A stretch of DNA of 64,000 nucleotides from Cryobacterium ruanii (GCF_004404055.1 NZ_SOHK01000014.1:1-64000), one strand, 5' to 3'. Shown: positions 6,960 through 15,933, counted from the stretch's first letter. The notes: generated by a model from the sequence alone, not told the origin. Numbers and translations are program-made.

Positions 6960-8441
6960 ATGACAGTTGTTACCGACGCGCGCACGAACGAATCCGAGCT
7001 GCTCGCTCGAGTGCCCAATCAGCTTTATATCAACGGGAAGTGGATCGCCGCTACGGGCGGTCGCACCCTCGATGTCACCGATCCGGCCACCGGCCGGGTC
7101 ATCAAGACCATCGCCGACGCGAGCGTGGCCGATGGTGCCGCCGCCCTCGACGCCGCTGACGGCGCGCAGGCCGACTGGGCCGCGACCCCGGCCCGCGTGC
7201 GCGGCGAAATCCTGCGTCGCGCCTTCGACCTGCTGCAAGAACGCAAGCAGGAGTTCGCCCTGCTCATGACCATCGAAATGGGCAAGCCGCTGCAGGAGGC
7301 GCTCGGTGAGGTTGCCTACGGCGGCGAATTCCTGCGCTGGTTCAGCGAGGAAGCCGTGCGGATCAGCGGTCGCTACGGTGCCAACCCCGAGGGCACCGGT
7401 CGTATGATCGTCACCCAGCACCCGGTCGGCCCCTGCTTCCTGATCACCCCGTGGAACTTCCCGCTGGCCATGGCCACGCGCAAGATCGCCCCGGCACTGG
7501 CCGCCGGCTGCACCGTCGTGGTCAAGCCGGCCGCGCTCACTCCGCTGACCACCCTGCACTTCGTGGCCCTGCTCGAAGAGGCCGGCCTGCCCGCCGGTGT
7601 GGTCAATGTCATCACGACGACGCAGTCCGGCGCGGTCTCCGAACCGATCATCGCCGACCCGCGCCTGCGCAAGCTCAGCTTCACCGGGTCGACCGCGGTC
7701 GGCAAGTCGCTCATCAAGCTCTCCGCCGAGAACGTGCTGCGCACGTCGATGGAGCTCGGCGGCAACGCCCCCTTCGTCGTCTTCGCCGACGCCGACCTCG
7801 ACAAAGCCGTCGACGGCGCCCTCATTGCCAAGTTCCGCAACATCGGCCAGGCCTGCACCGCGGCCAATCGCTTCATCGTGCACGAGTCCGTAGCCGCCGA
7901 ATTCGCCCGCCGGGTCACAGAAAAGGTCGAGGCGTTCCAGATCGGTCGCGGCACAGAGGCAGGCATCACCATCGGCCCGCTGATCGACGGCAAAGCCATC
8001 GCCAAGGCCGATTCCCTCGTGCAAGACGCGATTACCCGCGGCGCTACCCTGCTCACCGGCGGCGCTGCGATCGAGCGCGAGGGTACCTTCTACGCACCGA
8101 CCGTGCTCACCGACGTCAAACCGGGCAGCGATATCCTGCGCGACGAAATCTTCGGCCCGGTGCTCGCGATCAGCACCTTCACCGACGAAGCGGATGCCGT
8201 GCGCCTCGCCAACGACACCGAGTTCGGCCTGATCAGCTACGTGTTCACGACCGACCTCGCTCGCGGCCAGCGCATGATCGACAAGCTGCAGACCGGCATG
8301 ATGGGCCTGAATACCGGCGTCGTCTCCAACGCGGCCGCGCCGTTCGGCGGCGTAAAGCAGTCCGGACTGGGTCGCGAGGGCGGGCTCGAGGGAATTCAGG
8401 AATACCTCTCGACGAAGTACACCCTCACGCCCGTGTCCTAG
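6960..8441 (+). CDS. gabD: NAD(P)-dependent succinate-semialdehyde dehydrogenase
   Basis: Aldehyde dehydrogenase of 493 residues oxidising succinic semialdehyde to succinate, feeding the TCA cycle. Motifs are TPWNFPLAMATRKIAPALAA, SFTGSTAVGKSL, MELGGNAPFVVFADADLD (general base), GQACTAANRF (catalytic Cys) and EIFGPVLAISTF; the N-terminal LYINGKWI and C-terminal GREGGLEGIQEYLSTKY are typical of GabD. ATG 6960 is preceded by GGGAG at 5 nt, which decides it over the in-frame ATG at 6948 and the long upstream extension. It is divergent from the hpa operon, whose HpaI makes its substrate, so it is probably induced together with that operon. Confidence 0.93.
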   Translation: MTVVTDARTNESELLARVPNQLYINGKWIAATGGRTLDVTDPATGRVIKTIADASVADGAAALDAADGAQADWAATPARVRGEILRRAFDLLQERKQEFALLMTIEMGKPLQEALGEVAYGGEFLRWFSEEAVRISGRYGANPEGTGRMIVTQHPVGPCFLITPWNFPLAMATRKIAPALAAGCTVVVKPAALTPLTTLHFVALLEEAGLPAGVVNVITTTQSGAVSEPIIADPRLRKLSFTGSTAVGKSLIKLSAENVLRTSMELGGNAPFVVFADADLDKAVDGALIAKFRNIGQACTAANRFIVHESVAAEFARRVTEKVEAFQIGRGTEAGITIGPLIDGKAIAKADSLVQDAITRGATLLTGGAAIEREGTFYAPTVLTDVKPGSDILRDEIFGPVLAISTFTDEADAVRLANDTEFGLISYVFTTDLARGQRMIDKLQTGMMGLNTGVVSNAAAPFGGVKQSGLGREGGLEGIQEYLSTKYTLTPVS

Positions 8442-8545
8442 CCGGTATGTCGTAGCGAGCTGTGCCGTAACCCGCGCTTCGAATCGCGGCAGGGTGCATC
8501 CGTTTTGCCTTCGAAGAGAGAATTAACGGGTTAAAAGGTGACCTC

Positions 8546-8596
8546 GCAGGGAGGACCACAGCAGGAAACGTCGGGTTTGCTGCTGTGGCTCCCTGC
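8546..8596 (+). promoter_or_regulatory. 51-nt long hairpin between gabD and the ECF sigma gene
   Basis: Nearly all of this stretch pairs with itself: GCAGGGAG (8546-8553) with CTCCCTGC (8589-8596), a 2-nt bulge, CCACAGCAG (8556-8564) with CTGCTGTGG (8580-8588), a G-G mismatch, then AAAC/GTTT around a 5-nt loop. That is 21 base pairs. No T-run follows, so it is not a classical terminator. It ends 40 nt before the sigma-factor start, so it could be a leader hairpin, a factor-assisted terminator of gabD, or an intergenic palindromic repeat. Confidence 0.7.
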
Positions 8597-8636
8597 ACCG
8601 GTGGGGAAACCGCTACCGAGTCGAAGGAAACTCACT

Positions 8637-9287
8637 ATGATGGTGCGCGCGGAGGTCGACACCCGAACGGTGCCGCAGCCGCAGCCGCATCCCTGCCCGG
8701 TTCGAGTTTCGGCCCGAAGGACCCACCCCGACGTGAGCGCACCCACCGACGATGACTCGGCACTGGCCCGAGCCTTTCAGGACGGCGATGAGCAAGCCCT
8801 GGCTGCCGCCTACGCTCGCTGGTCGTCGCTGGTCTTCACGATCGCCGTGCGCTCCCTCGCCATCGCGGCTGACGCCGAAGACGTCACCCAGAAGGTGTTC
8901 ATTGCGGCCTGGCGCGGCCGTGCCGGGTTCGACCCGGCCCGGTCTCGGCTGCCGGCTTGGCTGATAGGCATCACCCGGCACGTGATCGCCGACACCCACG
9001 AGGCACGCAGCCGACAGCGGCGCATTGAGCAAGCGCTCGCCGCGACCATACCCGCGCACCGCGCCGACGACAGCATCAGCGTGGTCAACCGGGTGCTGGT
9101 CGGCGACGAAATCGATCGGCTCGAGCCGGTCCCGCGCCAGGTGATGCGCCTGGCCTTCTTCGACGATCTCACCCAGGTGCAGATCGCCGACAGCCTCGGA
9201 CTGCCGCTTGGCACCGTTAAGAGCCACATGCGCCGCAGCCTGAGCCGGCTGCGCACCCGGCTGGAGGTGTCGGATGATTCCTACTGA
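8637..9287 (+). CDS. ECF-type RNA polymerase sigma factor (SigK-like)
   Basis: A 216-residue sigma-70 family protein of the extracytoplasmic-function class. The sigma-2 region lies about residues 45-110 ([16 protein letters not shown], then [17 protein letters not shown]) and the sigma-4 region about 155-208 ([42 protein letters not shown]). The start at ATG 8637 has an AAGGAAA ribosome-binding site. An alternative GTG at 8733 would remove a proline-rich 32-residue extension and give the more usual N-terminus ([17 protein letters not shown]). The 3' end overlaps the anti-sigma gene by 14 nt, the normal arrangement for a co-translated sigma/anti-sigma pair. Confidence 0.92.
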   Translation: MMVRAEVDTRTVPQPQPHPCPVRVSARRTHPDVSAPTDDDSALARAFQDGDEQALAAAYARWSSLVFTIAVRSLAIAADAEDVTQKVFIAAWRGRAGFDPARSRLPAWLIGITRHVIADTHEARSRQRRIEQALAATIPAHRADDSISVVNRVLVGDEIDRLEPVPRQVMRLAFFDDLTQVQIADSLGLPLGTVKSHMRRSLSRLRTRLEVSDDSY

Positions 9288-10080
9288 CCGCGCCCACCTC
9301 GACTGCACCCACATAGTCACCGATGACCTGCACCTGCTCGCCCTGGCCGAACTCGACGTGAGCGACCGGGAACGCACCCACCTCGCGGCCTGCGCCGCGT
9401 GCGCCGGCGAATACCTGGCCCTGCGACAGGTCGTGCAACTCGGTCGCGCGGCCGGGCCCGACCGTCTGCTCACGCCGCCCGGGGGAGTCTGGGTGGGCAT
9501 CCACGCCGAACTCGCACTGAGCGAGGCCGTGCGCACGCCGCTGCTGCCCCCGAAGCTTCGCTACCCGACGGACGCTGCGACCCGGCCGGACGCATCCGCT
9601 GCCGACCATGCAGAGCCGGCCGCTTTCGCACCGGTTCGCCGGCTGCCCCGCCGCCGGTGGGTGCCGGTCGCGGCGGCCGTCGGTCTGATCGGGCTGGTCG
9701 GTGGCATCGCCATCGGCGTGGCAACCACCGCCGGAGGCGCCGAGCGGGTCGTGGCCGAAGCGGCCCTCGACGCCCTGCCCGGCTGGAGCGCGAGCGGATC
9801 GGCCAGGGTCGAAGAAGCCGCCGACGGTCGGCGCTCGGTCGTCGTCGACCTCGACGCACCGGCCGGCGCGAGCCTGCGCGAAGTCTGGCTTCTGAAAGCG
9901 GATGCCTCCGGCCTGGTCAGCCTCGGATTCCTCGACGGGTCCATCGGCCGCTTCACAGTGCCCGCCGGTGTCGACCTCACCCAGTACCCGCTCGTCGACG
10001 TGTCGGCTGAACCCGCCGATGGTGACCCGGCGCACTCTGGCGACTCGATCGTGCGCGGCGAACTGCATACGGGTAGCTGA
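9274..10080 (+). CDS. Membrane anti-sigma factor (RskA-like, zinc-binding)
   Basis: A 268-residue protein that would hold the preceding ECF sigma factor at the membrane. The cytoplasmic N-terminus has a zinc-binding anti-sigma signature, His36-x3-Cys40-x2-Cys43 ([11 protein letters not shown]), with a possible further ligand in HLDCTH near residue 11. After a basic stretch (PRRRW) comes one transmembrane segment at about 129-150 ([20 protein letters not shown]). The extracytoplasmic part (about 160-265) is an RskA C-terminal domain ([22 protein letters not shown]). In RskA-type proteins this part is cleaved by successive proteases to release the sigma factor; the inducing signal is not visible here. 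Confidence 0.9.
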   Translation: MIPTDRAHLDCTHIVTDDLHLLALAELDVSDRERTHLAACAACAGEYLALRQVVQLGRAAGPDRLLTPPGGVWVGIHAELALSEAVRTPLLPPKLRYPTDAATRPDASAADHAEPAAFAPVRRLPRRRWVPVAAAVGLIGLVGGIAIGVATTAGGAERVVAEAALDALPGWSASGSARVEEAADGRRSVVVDLDAPAGASLREVWLLKADASGLVSLGFLDGSIGRFTVPAGVDLTQYPLVDVSAEPADGDPAHSGDSIVRGELHTGS

Positions 10081-10178
10081 GAATTACTTCCTGTCGGTGC
10101 ATCCGAAACCCGCGAGGCCGGGGAAGGTGTTACCAAGGGAAGCCAAGCGGCCTTCCGTAACGACCCATGGAGGTAGCA

Positions 10179-11489
10179 ATGCGCAAGTCCATCGCCGTCG
10201 GAATATCCGCCGGCCTCCTCGTAGCTCTCGCTGGGCTCGCGCCGGCGCAGGCTGCCGTACCCGCGGCATCCGCTGCACCGGGCACCGCGTCGGTGTCGGT
10301 GCTGCATGCCATTCCCGGCCTCACCCTCGACATCTCGGTCGACGGCCGCGTGGTCGTCAACGACTTCGCACCGGGAACCCTGCTCGGACCGCTGAAAATC
10401 GCGGCCGGCACGCACACCGTCGACATCTCCGCGTCCAACCCCCTCGAGCTCGGCGGCAGCGCCAACGGCTCTCCGATGGCGAGCATCGCGCTGAGCGGCT
10501 CGAGCACCGTGACCGTCACGGCGAATCGAAGCTTCACGGCCGTCGCCCACCTGACCGACGCCGGCATGCCCACCGCCACGCTGTTCAATGACGACACCAC
10601 GCCGCTGGCTACCGGACAGGGCCGCCTCACCGTGCGCCACGTTGCGGCCGCTCCCGCCGTCGACGTGCTCGCGAACGGCGTCGTGGCCGTTGCCGGCCTG
10701 ACCAACCCCTCGGAGGCTGTGCTCGACCTGCCGGTCGGCACGATCAGCGCCGTCGTCGCTGCCGCCGGAACCACCGCGCCGCTGCTCGGCCCGGCCGATG
10801 TCACGATCGCTCCGCGCACCAACACCATCGTCTACGCCTGGGGCAGCCTCGCCGAGGGTAACCTGGCCCTGTTCGTGCAGACGGTGCGCACGCGGGCCGC
10901 CGCACCGGCATCCGTTTCGGTGCTGCACGCTATTCCCGGCGTCGTGGTCGACGTGTACGTCGACGACAAGCTGGTCATCAACGACTTCGAGCCCGGCACC
11001 CTCACGAAGACGTTCCGCATTCCGGCCGGCAGCTACACCCTCGCCATCACCGCAGCGGATGCCGCCGACGCGAGCGCCCCCGTGATCGGCCCGATCGACC
11101 TCGCGGTCGCATCCGGCCTGAACTACACCGCGGTGGCACACCTGAGCGAAGCCGGAGTTCCGACCGCTGCACTGTTCACCAACGACATGTCGGCACCCGG
11201 CGACGGCCAGGGCCGCCTGACCGTGCGCCACGTTGCTGCCGCGCCGGCCGTCGACGTGCTCGCCAACGGCGCCCCCGCCATCACCGGCCTGACCAACCCG
11301 AACGAGTCCGTGCTCGCGCTGCCGGTCGGTACCATTTCGGCAGCGGTTGCCGCTGCCGGCACGACCGCGGCGCTCATCGGCCCCGCCGACGTCGAAATCG
11401 CCTCGAGCACGAACACCATCGTGTATGCCTGGGGTAGTCTCGCCGACGGCACGCTCGCGCTGGCCGTGCAGACGGTGCCCACGAAGTAG
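10179..11489 (+). CDS. Secreted protein with tandem DUF4397 domains
   Basis: A 436-residue exported protein. The start is ATG 10179, with GGAGG at 10169-10173, rather than the in-frame ATG 10167. A Sec signal peptide (MRKSIAVGISAGLLVALAGL, then APAQA) ends near residue 22. The mature part is two copies of a roughly 200-residue unit, each made of two DUF4397 beta-sandwich modules; both copies begin SVSVLHAIPG and share GQGRLTVRHVAAAPAVDVLA. The copies are offset by about 591 bp at the DNA level, showing internal duplication. No LPXTG, lipobox or C-terminal membrane anchor is present. Its place directly after the ECF sigma/anti-sigma pair suggests it is a target of that sigma factor; the molecular function of DUF4397 is unknown. 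Confidence 0.88.
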   Translation: MRKSIAVGISAGLLVALAGLAPAQAAVPAASAAPGTASVSVLHAIPGLTLDISVDGRVVVNDFAPGTLLGPLKIAAGTHTVDISASNPLELGGSANGSPMASIALSGSSTVTVTANRSFTAVAHLTDAGMPTATLFNDDTTPLATGQGRLTVRHVAAAPAVDVLANGVVAVAGLTNPSEAVLDLPVGTISAVVAAAGTTAPLLGPADVTIAPRTNTIVYAWGSLAEGNLALFVQTVRTRAAAPASVSVLHAIPGVVVDVYVDDKLVINDFEPGTLTKTFRIPAGSYTLAITAADAADASAPVIGPIDLAVASGLNYTAVAHLSEAGVPTAALFTNDMSAPGDGQGRLTVRHVAAAPAVDVLANGAPAITGLTNPNESVLALPVGTISAAVAAAGTTAALIGPADVEIASSTNTIVYAWGSLADGTLALAVQTVPTK

Positions 11490-11516
11490 CTCCGCCCCCG
11501 TAGTTCGAGCCACTGT

Positions 11517-11614
11517 TGCGCATCACTCCTGCAATCTGAGGCGTGTGCCCGATCGACCCCCGGAATTTCGGGGGTCGATCGGCCATAGCCTGGAAAATAC
11601 AGGAGTTTTGCGCA
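11517..11614. repeat. Palindromic intergenic element, family A, copy 1
   Basis: A 98-bp element bounded by imperfect inverted arms (TGCGCA-tc-ACTCCTG at 11517-11531; CAGGAGT-tt-TGCGCA at 11600-11614) enclosing a perfect 14-bp inner stem (11549-11562 / 11569-11582). The left arm continues CTCCTGCAATCTG, the same as the second copy at 44082-44171, and a GCGTGT block recurs in both. It resembles REP/MITE-type dispersed palindromes. It also probably serves as the terminator of the DUF4397 gene. Confidence 0.7.
11549..11582. terminator. Strong 14-bp hairpin downstream of the DUF4397 gene
   Basis: CCGATCGACCCCCG and its exact complement flank the 6-nt loop GAATTT. The predicted stem is very stable, but no T-run follows immediately (a TTTT occurs about 25 nt later, after the outer arm). 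It is nested inside the family A palindromic element. Confidence 0.6.
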
Positions 11615-11683
11615 GCATGGTGGAGCGAGCAGGAAGGCAGCGCGGGCAGGGTGGTGGGCGCGCCCGGGCGCGGAACCGCTGGC

Positions 11684-11695
11684 TAGACTTTGCGG
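11684..11695 (+). promoter_or_regulatory. Leaderless promoter -10 (TAGACT-N6-ATG) for the SpoU methyltransferase
   Basis: TAGACT at 11684-11689 followed by 6 nt puts the expected transcription start on the A of ATG 11696. There is no Shine-Dalgarno, which favours a leaderless mRNA. Confidence 0.6.
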
Positions 11696-12502
11696 ATGCC
11701 CCTGATCGTGATCGACGACCTCAGCGACCCGCGATTGGTCGACTACGCCCACCTCACCGACGTGGCCCTGAAGAAGGCCCGCGGCACCGAACACGGGCTC
11801 TACATCGCCGAATCGGCCCTCGTGCTCGAGCGGGCCCTGCGCTCCGGGCATGTTCCGCGGTCGGTGCTCGCCCTCGGCAACACGGCCGACGAGGCGCTCG
11901 CGGTGCTCGGAGCCTACGCGGCCGACGTTCCGGTGTTCGTCGGCCCCGGAGAAATGCTCGCCGACCTCACCGGATACATTCTGCACCGCGGTCTGATCGC
12001 AGCGATGAACCGGCCGGAGTTGCCGGAAGCCGACGCCCTGCTCGCCGGTGCACGCCGCATCGTCATCCTCGAAAACGTGTCGGACCCCACCAACGTCGGC
12101 GCCATCTTTCGTTCGGCCGGAGCGATCGGAGCGGATGCCATTCTGGTCACGCCACGCTGCTCCGACCCGTTCTACCGCCGAGCAATCCGGGTGTCGATGG
12201 GTACGGCGCTGCAGGTGCCGTGGACCCGGGTCGGCGACTGGACCGAGACCCGCGCCCTGCTCACCCGGCACGGATTCCACGTGGCCGCGCTCGCCCTGAC
12301 CCGGGACGCGGTCAGCCTGCGCGACTTCGACGGCACCCGGCATGAGCGCCTGGCTCTGCTGCTCGGCGCCGAGGGCGAGGGGCTCACGTCCGAGGCGCTC
12401 GCCGCATCGGACACGGTCGTGCAGATTCCGATGAAGCACGGCATCGACTCGCTCAACGTCGCCGCGGCGAGTGCCGTTGCGATGTGGGCGCTGTCCGGGT
12501 AG
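11696..12502 (+). CDS. TrmH/SpoU-family RNA 2'-O-methyltransferase
   Basis: A 268-residue SAM-dependent RNA ribose methyltransferase with the SPOUT knot. Motif 1 is ENVSDPTNVGAIFRSAGAIG, motif 2 ALLLGAEGEGL, and motif 3 IPMKHGIDSLNVAAASAVAM. The N-terminal about 95 residues form the substrate-binding domain seen in 23S rRNA/tRNA methyltransferases. The exact RNA target cannot be assigned. The ATG at 11696 is supported by a leaderless promoter; a TTG two codons upstream is possible but not needed. It stands alone; the next gene has its own leaderless promoter. Confidence 0.9.
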   Translation: MPLIVIDDLSDPRLVDYAHLTDVALKKARGTEHGLYIAESALVLERALRSGHVPRSVLALGNTADEALAVLGAYAADVPVFVGPGEMLADLTGYILHRGLIAAMNRPELPEADALLAGARRIVILENVSDPTNVGAIFRSAGAIGADAILVTPRCSDPFYRRAIRVSMGTALQVPWTRVGDWTETRALLTRHGFHVAALALTRDAVSLRDFDGTRHERLALLLGAEGEGLTSEALAASDTVVQIPMKHGIDSLNVAAASAVAMWALSG

Positions 12503-12551
12503 CTCGCACGCATTCGCTTCTCAGCGCTGGGGAGCGCCCGCCCAGCGGGCC

Positions 12552-12563
12552 TAGGCTGGGGGC
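12552..12563 (+). promoter_or_regulatory. Leaderless promoter -10 (TAGGCT-N6-ATG) for the thiolase
   Basis: TAGGCT at 12552-12557 is followed by exactly 6 nt and ATG 12564, the same geometry as upstream of the SpoU gene. Confidence 0.6.
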
Positions 12564-13748
12564 ATGAGCAATGAAGCTGTCATCATCGACGTTCTGCGCA
12601 CCCCGTCGGGCCGGGGAAAGCCCGGGGGCGCCCTCGACGGCATTCATCCGGCCGACCTTCTCGCCACTGTGCTGCGCGAACTGGTCAGCCGCAACAACCT
12701 CGATCCGGCGCTGATCGACGATGTGATCGGCGGCTGTGTCAGCCAGGTCGGCGAGCAGGGCGCCAATGTCACGCGCACTGCCCTGCTGAGCGCCGGATTC
12801 CCGCACACCGTTCCTGGCATCACAATCGACCGCCAGTGCGGCTCCAGCCAGCAGGCGGCTGCCTTCGCTGCCCAGGCCGTGATGAGCGGCAGCGCCGACA
12901 TAGTCATCGCCTGCGGCGTCGAGTCGATGAGCCGGGTTCCGCTCGGGTCTTCGGCCGGCGCGCAGGACCCGTTCGGCACACTCATGCACGAGCGCTACCC
13001 CGACGGCCTCGTCAACCAGGGCGTTTCCGCCGAACTCATCAACCAGAAATGGAACCTCGGCCGCGACGCCCTCGACAACTACGCTGCCCGCTCGCACCGG
13101 CTCGCCGCCGCGGCCGCCGAACGCGGCGACTTCGGCGGCGAAATCGTGGCCGTCACCCGCCCGGACGGCAGTGTGTTCAGCGAGGACGAGACGATTCGCG
13201 CCGGCACCTCGCATGCCTCCCTCGCCGGCCTGCGGCCCGCCTTTCGCACCGACGAATTGGCCGCCCGGTTTCCGAAACTCGGCTGGCACGTCACCGCCGG
13301 CAACTCCTCACCGCTGACCGACGGCGCCTCAGCCACCCTGATCATGAGCGCGAAGCGGGCCGCGCAGCTCGGTCTCAATGCCCGCGCCCGCTTTCACGGC
13401 TTCACGGTCGTGGGGAGTGACCCGCTGCTCATGCTGACCGGCGTGATTCCGGCGACCCAGCGCATCCTCGCGCGGGCCGGCCTCGGCATCGACGACATCG
13501 ACGCCTATGAGATCAACGAGGCCTTCGCGAGCGTTCCGCTGGCCTGGCTGCGCGAGCTTCACGCCGACCCCGATTGCCTCAACCCGCGCGGCGGCGCCAT
13601 CGCCCTCGGCCACGCGCTCGGATCCTCCGGCACCCGCCTGCTCGGCACCCTGCTGAACCACCTCGAAATGACCGGCGGCCGCTGGGGCCTGCAGGCCATG
13701 TGCGAGGGCGGCGGCATGGCCAACGCCACCCTGATCGAGAGGCTCTGA
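12564..13748 (+). CDS. Acetyl-CoA C-acyltransferase (thiolase)
   Basis: A 394-residue degradative-type thiolase, cleaving 3-oxoacyl-CoA with CoA. It has the nucleophilic cysteine in [15 protein letters not shown] (about residue 92), [11 protein letters not shown], the catalytic His in [10 protein letters not shown], and the second cysteine in [11 protein letters not shown]. It resembles the FadA/steroid-degradation group of actinobacterial thiolases more than biosynthetic PhaA. The stop overlaps the next gene by 1 nt (TGATG), so the thiolase and the 3-hydroxyacyl-CoA dehydrogenase are co-translated and catalyse consecutive steps of a beta-oxidation cycle. The chain-length or branched substrate is not evident. 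Confidence 0.92.
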   Translation: MSNEAVIIDVLRTPSGRGKPGGALDGIHPADLLATVLRELVSRNNLDPALIDDVIGGCVSQVGEQGANVTRTALLSAGFPHTVPGITIDRQCGSSQQAAAFAAQAVMSGSADIVIACGVESMSRVPLGSSAGAQDPFGTLMHERYPDGLVNQGVSAELINQKWNLGRDALDNYAARSHRLAAAAAERGDFGGEIVAVTRPDGSVFSEDETIRAGTSHASLAGLRPAFRTDELAARFPKLGWHVTAGNSSPLTDGASATLIMSAKRAAQLGLNARARFHGFTVVGSDPLLMLTGVIPATQRILARAGLGIDDIDAYEINEAFASVPLAWLRELHADPDCLNPRGGAIALGHALGSSGTRLLGTLLNHLEMTGGRWGLQAMCEGGGMANATLIERL

Positions 13749-14545
13749 TGCACGCCGTCAATATCCTCAGTAGCGGATGCTCCGCCCTCATCACCGGAGG
13801 CGCCTCCGGCCTCGGCCTGGCCTGCGTCCGCTCGCTGCACGAAGCCGGAGCCTCCGTGGTGCTGCTCGACCTGCCCGGCGCTCCCGGTGAGGAGATCGCC
13901 GCAGCCCTCGGCGACCGCGCCCGGTTCGTGGCCGGCGACGTCACGAGCGCCGGTGATGTGCAAACCTCCGTCGACGCCGCAGTGGCGCTGGCGCCGCTTC
14001 GCATCGTGGTCAACTGCGCCGGCATCGCGCCCGGCGCCCGCACGGTCGGCCGCGACGGACCACTGCCGCTCGAAGACTTCGAACGCGCGATTCGCATCAA
14101 CCTCGTGGGCACCTTCAACGTCGTGCGGCTCGCCGCCGCGGCGATGCAGCACACCGAACCCGTGGGCGATACCGACCGGCAGGGCGGAGCCGAACGCGGC
14201 GTCATCGTCAACACCGCCTCGGTCGCCGCGTTCGACGGGCAGATCGGGCAGGCGGCCTACGCCGCATCCAAGGGAGGCGTCGCCGCGATGACCCTGCCGC
14301 TCGCCCGCGAATTCGCGCAAAGCCTGATTCGGGTGATGTCAATTGCGCCTGGCATCTTCGACACGCCCATGCTGCAGGGCCTACCGCAACCCGTACGGGA
14401 TTCGCTCGGCGCCCAGGTGCCGCATCCGTCCCGGCTCGGCGACCCCAACGAGTTCGCATTCCTGGTGCGGCATATCATCGAGAATCCCATGCTCAACGGG
14501 GAAACTATCCGGCTTGACGGTGCAATTCGGATGCAGCCGAAGTAG
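13748..14545 (+). CDS. SDR-family 3-hydroxyacyl-CoA dehydrogenase (type II, HSD17B10-like)
   Basis: A 265-residue short-chain dehydrogenase. The nucleotide-binding GGASGLGLA near residue 17, NCAGIAPG, the catalytic Ser ([10 protein letters not shown]) and Tyr/Lys (YAASKGGV) are all present, and the C-terminus [20 protein letters not shown] plus [12 protein letters not shown] is characteristic of type II 3-hydroxyacyl-CoA dehydrogenases. These oxidise short or 2-methyl-branched 3-hydroxyacyl-CoAs, so with the thiolase upstream a role in isoleucine or branched-acid breakdown is plausible. It starts on the overlapping TGATG of the thiolase gene. Confidence 0.9.
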   Translation: MHAVNILSSGCSALITGGASGLGLACVRSLHEAGASVVLLDLPGAPGEEIAAALGDRARFVAGDVTSAGDVQTSVDAAVALAPLRIVVNCAGIAPGARTVGRDGPLPLEDFERAIRINLVGTFNVVRLAAAAMQHTEPVGDTDRQGGAERGVIVNTASVAAFDGQIGQAAYAASKGGVAAMTLPLAREFAQSLIRVMSIAPGIFDTPMLQGLPQPVRDSLGAQVPHPSRLGDPNEFAFLVRHIIENPMLNGETIRLDGAIRMQPK

Positions 14546-14588
14546 AACGTTAGGGTCGAGGCAACGACTCATAAGGGAGAACCACCGC

Positions 14589-14888
14589 ATGGCAGTCATC
14601 TTCGGCACGATTCTCGTCCTCGCCGGGTTCGTCTGCGGTATTGGCTACGCCGTTCGGTTGTCCCGTGCCAACCCCGGGGTTGTGATCCCGCTGTTGCGCA
14701 CAGCGCCGAGCCAGCCGCGGGCATCCACTCTCTTAAATATCGGGGCGGTCGCCCTGGTGATCTGGGGTGCGAACCTCATGACGGCCGATGTCGGCCCCTG
14801 GGCGTTCGTGCTGCTGATCATTGCCGTTCTGGTGCCCTTCAACCTGGTTCGGTTCTGGCACAATCGGCGGGTCGCCAACGCTTCCTGA
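14589..14888 (+). CDS. Small two-to-three-TM membrane protein of unknown function
   Basis: A 99-residue protein with hydrophobic segments at about 3-22 (IFGTILVLAGFVCGIGYAV), 48-64 (LLNIGAVALVIWGANLM) and 69-88 (GPWAFVLLIIAVLVPFNLV). The start at ATG 14589 has a GGGAGA ribosome-binding site. I do not recognise a family. The gene lies 43 nt after the SDR gene and ends 4 nt from the convergent agmatine deiminase; a CCTGA-ccga-TCAGG mini-hairpin (14884-14897) spans the two stop codons. Confidence 0.75.
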   Translation: MAVIFGTILVLAGFVCGIGYAVRLSRANPGVVIPLLRTAPSQPRASTLLNIGAVALVIWGANLMTADVGPWAFVLLIIAVLVPFNLVRFWHNRRVANAS

Positions 14889-14892
14889 CCGA

Positions 14893-15933
14893 TCAGGCCG
14901 GCGCGCGTTCGGGGCAGGTCGGCTGCTGTTGCGTGATGCAGTGGATGCCGCCCCCGCGCGCGAACACCGGCCGCGCGTCGACCGACACCACGCGGCGCCC
15001 CGGATAGGCGGCGGCCAGCAGGTCGCGGGCCAGGGCGTCGGCCCGTTCCTCGCCGAAGCTGCAGGCCACGACGCCGCCGTTGACGACGAGATGGTTGACA
15101 TAGTTGTAGTCCACGAACCCCTCGTCGTCACGCAGCACGGCGGGCGCCGGCAGGTCGATGATCGTGAATGATCGCCCGGCGGCATCGTGCGCATCGGCCA
15201 GCAGGGCACGAAATTCGCGGGTGAGCGGGTAGTCGGGATGCGCCGTATTGTTTTGCGCGTGCAGCAGAATCGTGCCCGGCGACGGCAGCGCGGCGACCAT
15301 ATCGATGTGCCCGCGGGTGCCGAAGCGTGCCTGGTCGCGAGTGAGGCCGCGGGGCAGCCAGACCACGTGCTCCGCACCGATCGTGCGGAGAAGTTCCGCT
15401 TCGACCGTGGCGCGCGTGGCAGTGGGGTTGCGTCCGGGGTCGAGTTGCACGGTTTCCGTCGCGAGCACGGTTCCCTCGCCGTCGACGTGGATTCCGCCGC
15501 CCTCGTTCACGAGCTGCGACGACACTACGATTGCCCCGGCAGCATCCGCTACGAAACGGCCGACCGTCGCATCGTGATCCCAGCTAGCCCAGTCCTGGCC
15601 GCCCCAGCCGTTGAAGGTCCAGTCGACGGCGCCGAGGCGGCCGGTTTCGTCGTGCACGAAGCTCGGGCCGATGTCGCGCATCCAGCTGTCGTTCAGTGGC
15701 GCCTCGATGATCTCGATCTCGCTGCCCAGGTACCGGGCGGCGTCGGTGCGGGCAACCGGGTCGACCACCATGGTCACCGGTTCGAAGGCGGCCACGGCGT
15801 GCGCGACGGCCGCCCAGGTGCGGCGTGCCTCGTCGGCTGACTCCGCGGTGTCACCGAGCGTGTACCCGCCCACGGGGAACGCCATCCAGACCCGGTCCTG
15901 CGGCGCGGTTTCGGCCGGCATACGCCAGGTCAT
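14893..15933 (-). CDS. aguA: Agmatine deiminase
   Basis: A 346-residue enzyme of the guanidino-group-modifying (peptidylarginine deiminase) superfamily that converts agmatine to N-carbamoylputrescine and ammonia. Active-site blocks are LNDSWMRDIGPSFV, NEGGGIHVDGEGT, FGTRGHIDMVAALP (catalytic His) and the C-terminal GGGIHCITQQQP carrying the nucleophilic Cys. The start is ATG 15933 because it overlaps the upstream amidase stop by 4 nt (ATGA) and gives a normal N-terminus (MTWRMPAETAPQDRVWMAFP); the longer open frame reads antisense-like residues. It is the second gene of a two-gene agmatine to putrescine operon. Confidence 0.94.
   Translation of the reverse strand: MTWRMPAETAPQDRVWMAFPVGGYTLGDTAESADEARRTWAAVAHAVAAFEPVTMVVDPVARTDAARYLGSEIEIIEAPLNDSWMRDIGPSFVHDETGRLGAVDWTFNGWGGQDWASWDHDATVGRFVADAAGAIVVSSQLVNEGGGIHVDGEGTVLATETVQLDPGRNPTATRATVEAELLRTIGAEHVVWLPRGLTRDQARFGTRGHIDMVAALPSPGTILLHAQNNTAHPDYPLTREFRALLADAHDAAGRSFTIIDLPAPAVLRDDEGFVDYNYVNHLVVNGGVVACSFGEERADALARDLLAAAYPGRRVVSVDARPVFARGGGIHCITQQQPTCPERAPA

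Noticed and set aside
5433..8441. A 1002-codon plus-strand frame ending as gabD
   Set aside because: The first 509 codons read antisense to the FAH-RraA gene and have no domain; the real gene starts at 6960 with a GGGAG ribosome-binding site.
8538..8636. N-terminal extension of the ECF sigma factor starting within the hairpin
   Set aside because: It runs through the 51-nt hairpin and has no ribosome-binding site; AAGGAAA lies before ATG 8637.
9561..11513. A 650-codon minus-strand frame opposite the anti-sigma and DUF4397 genes
   Set aside because: Its apparent repeats (GxxG, Arg/His-rich) are the reverse reading of the duplicated DUF4397 gene, which has a signal peptide and ribosome-binding site.
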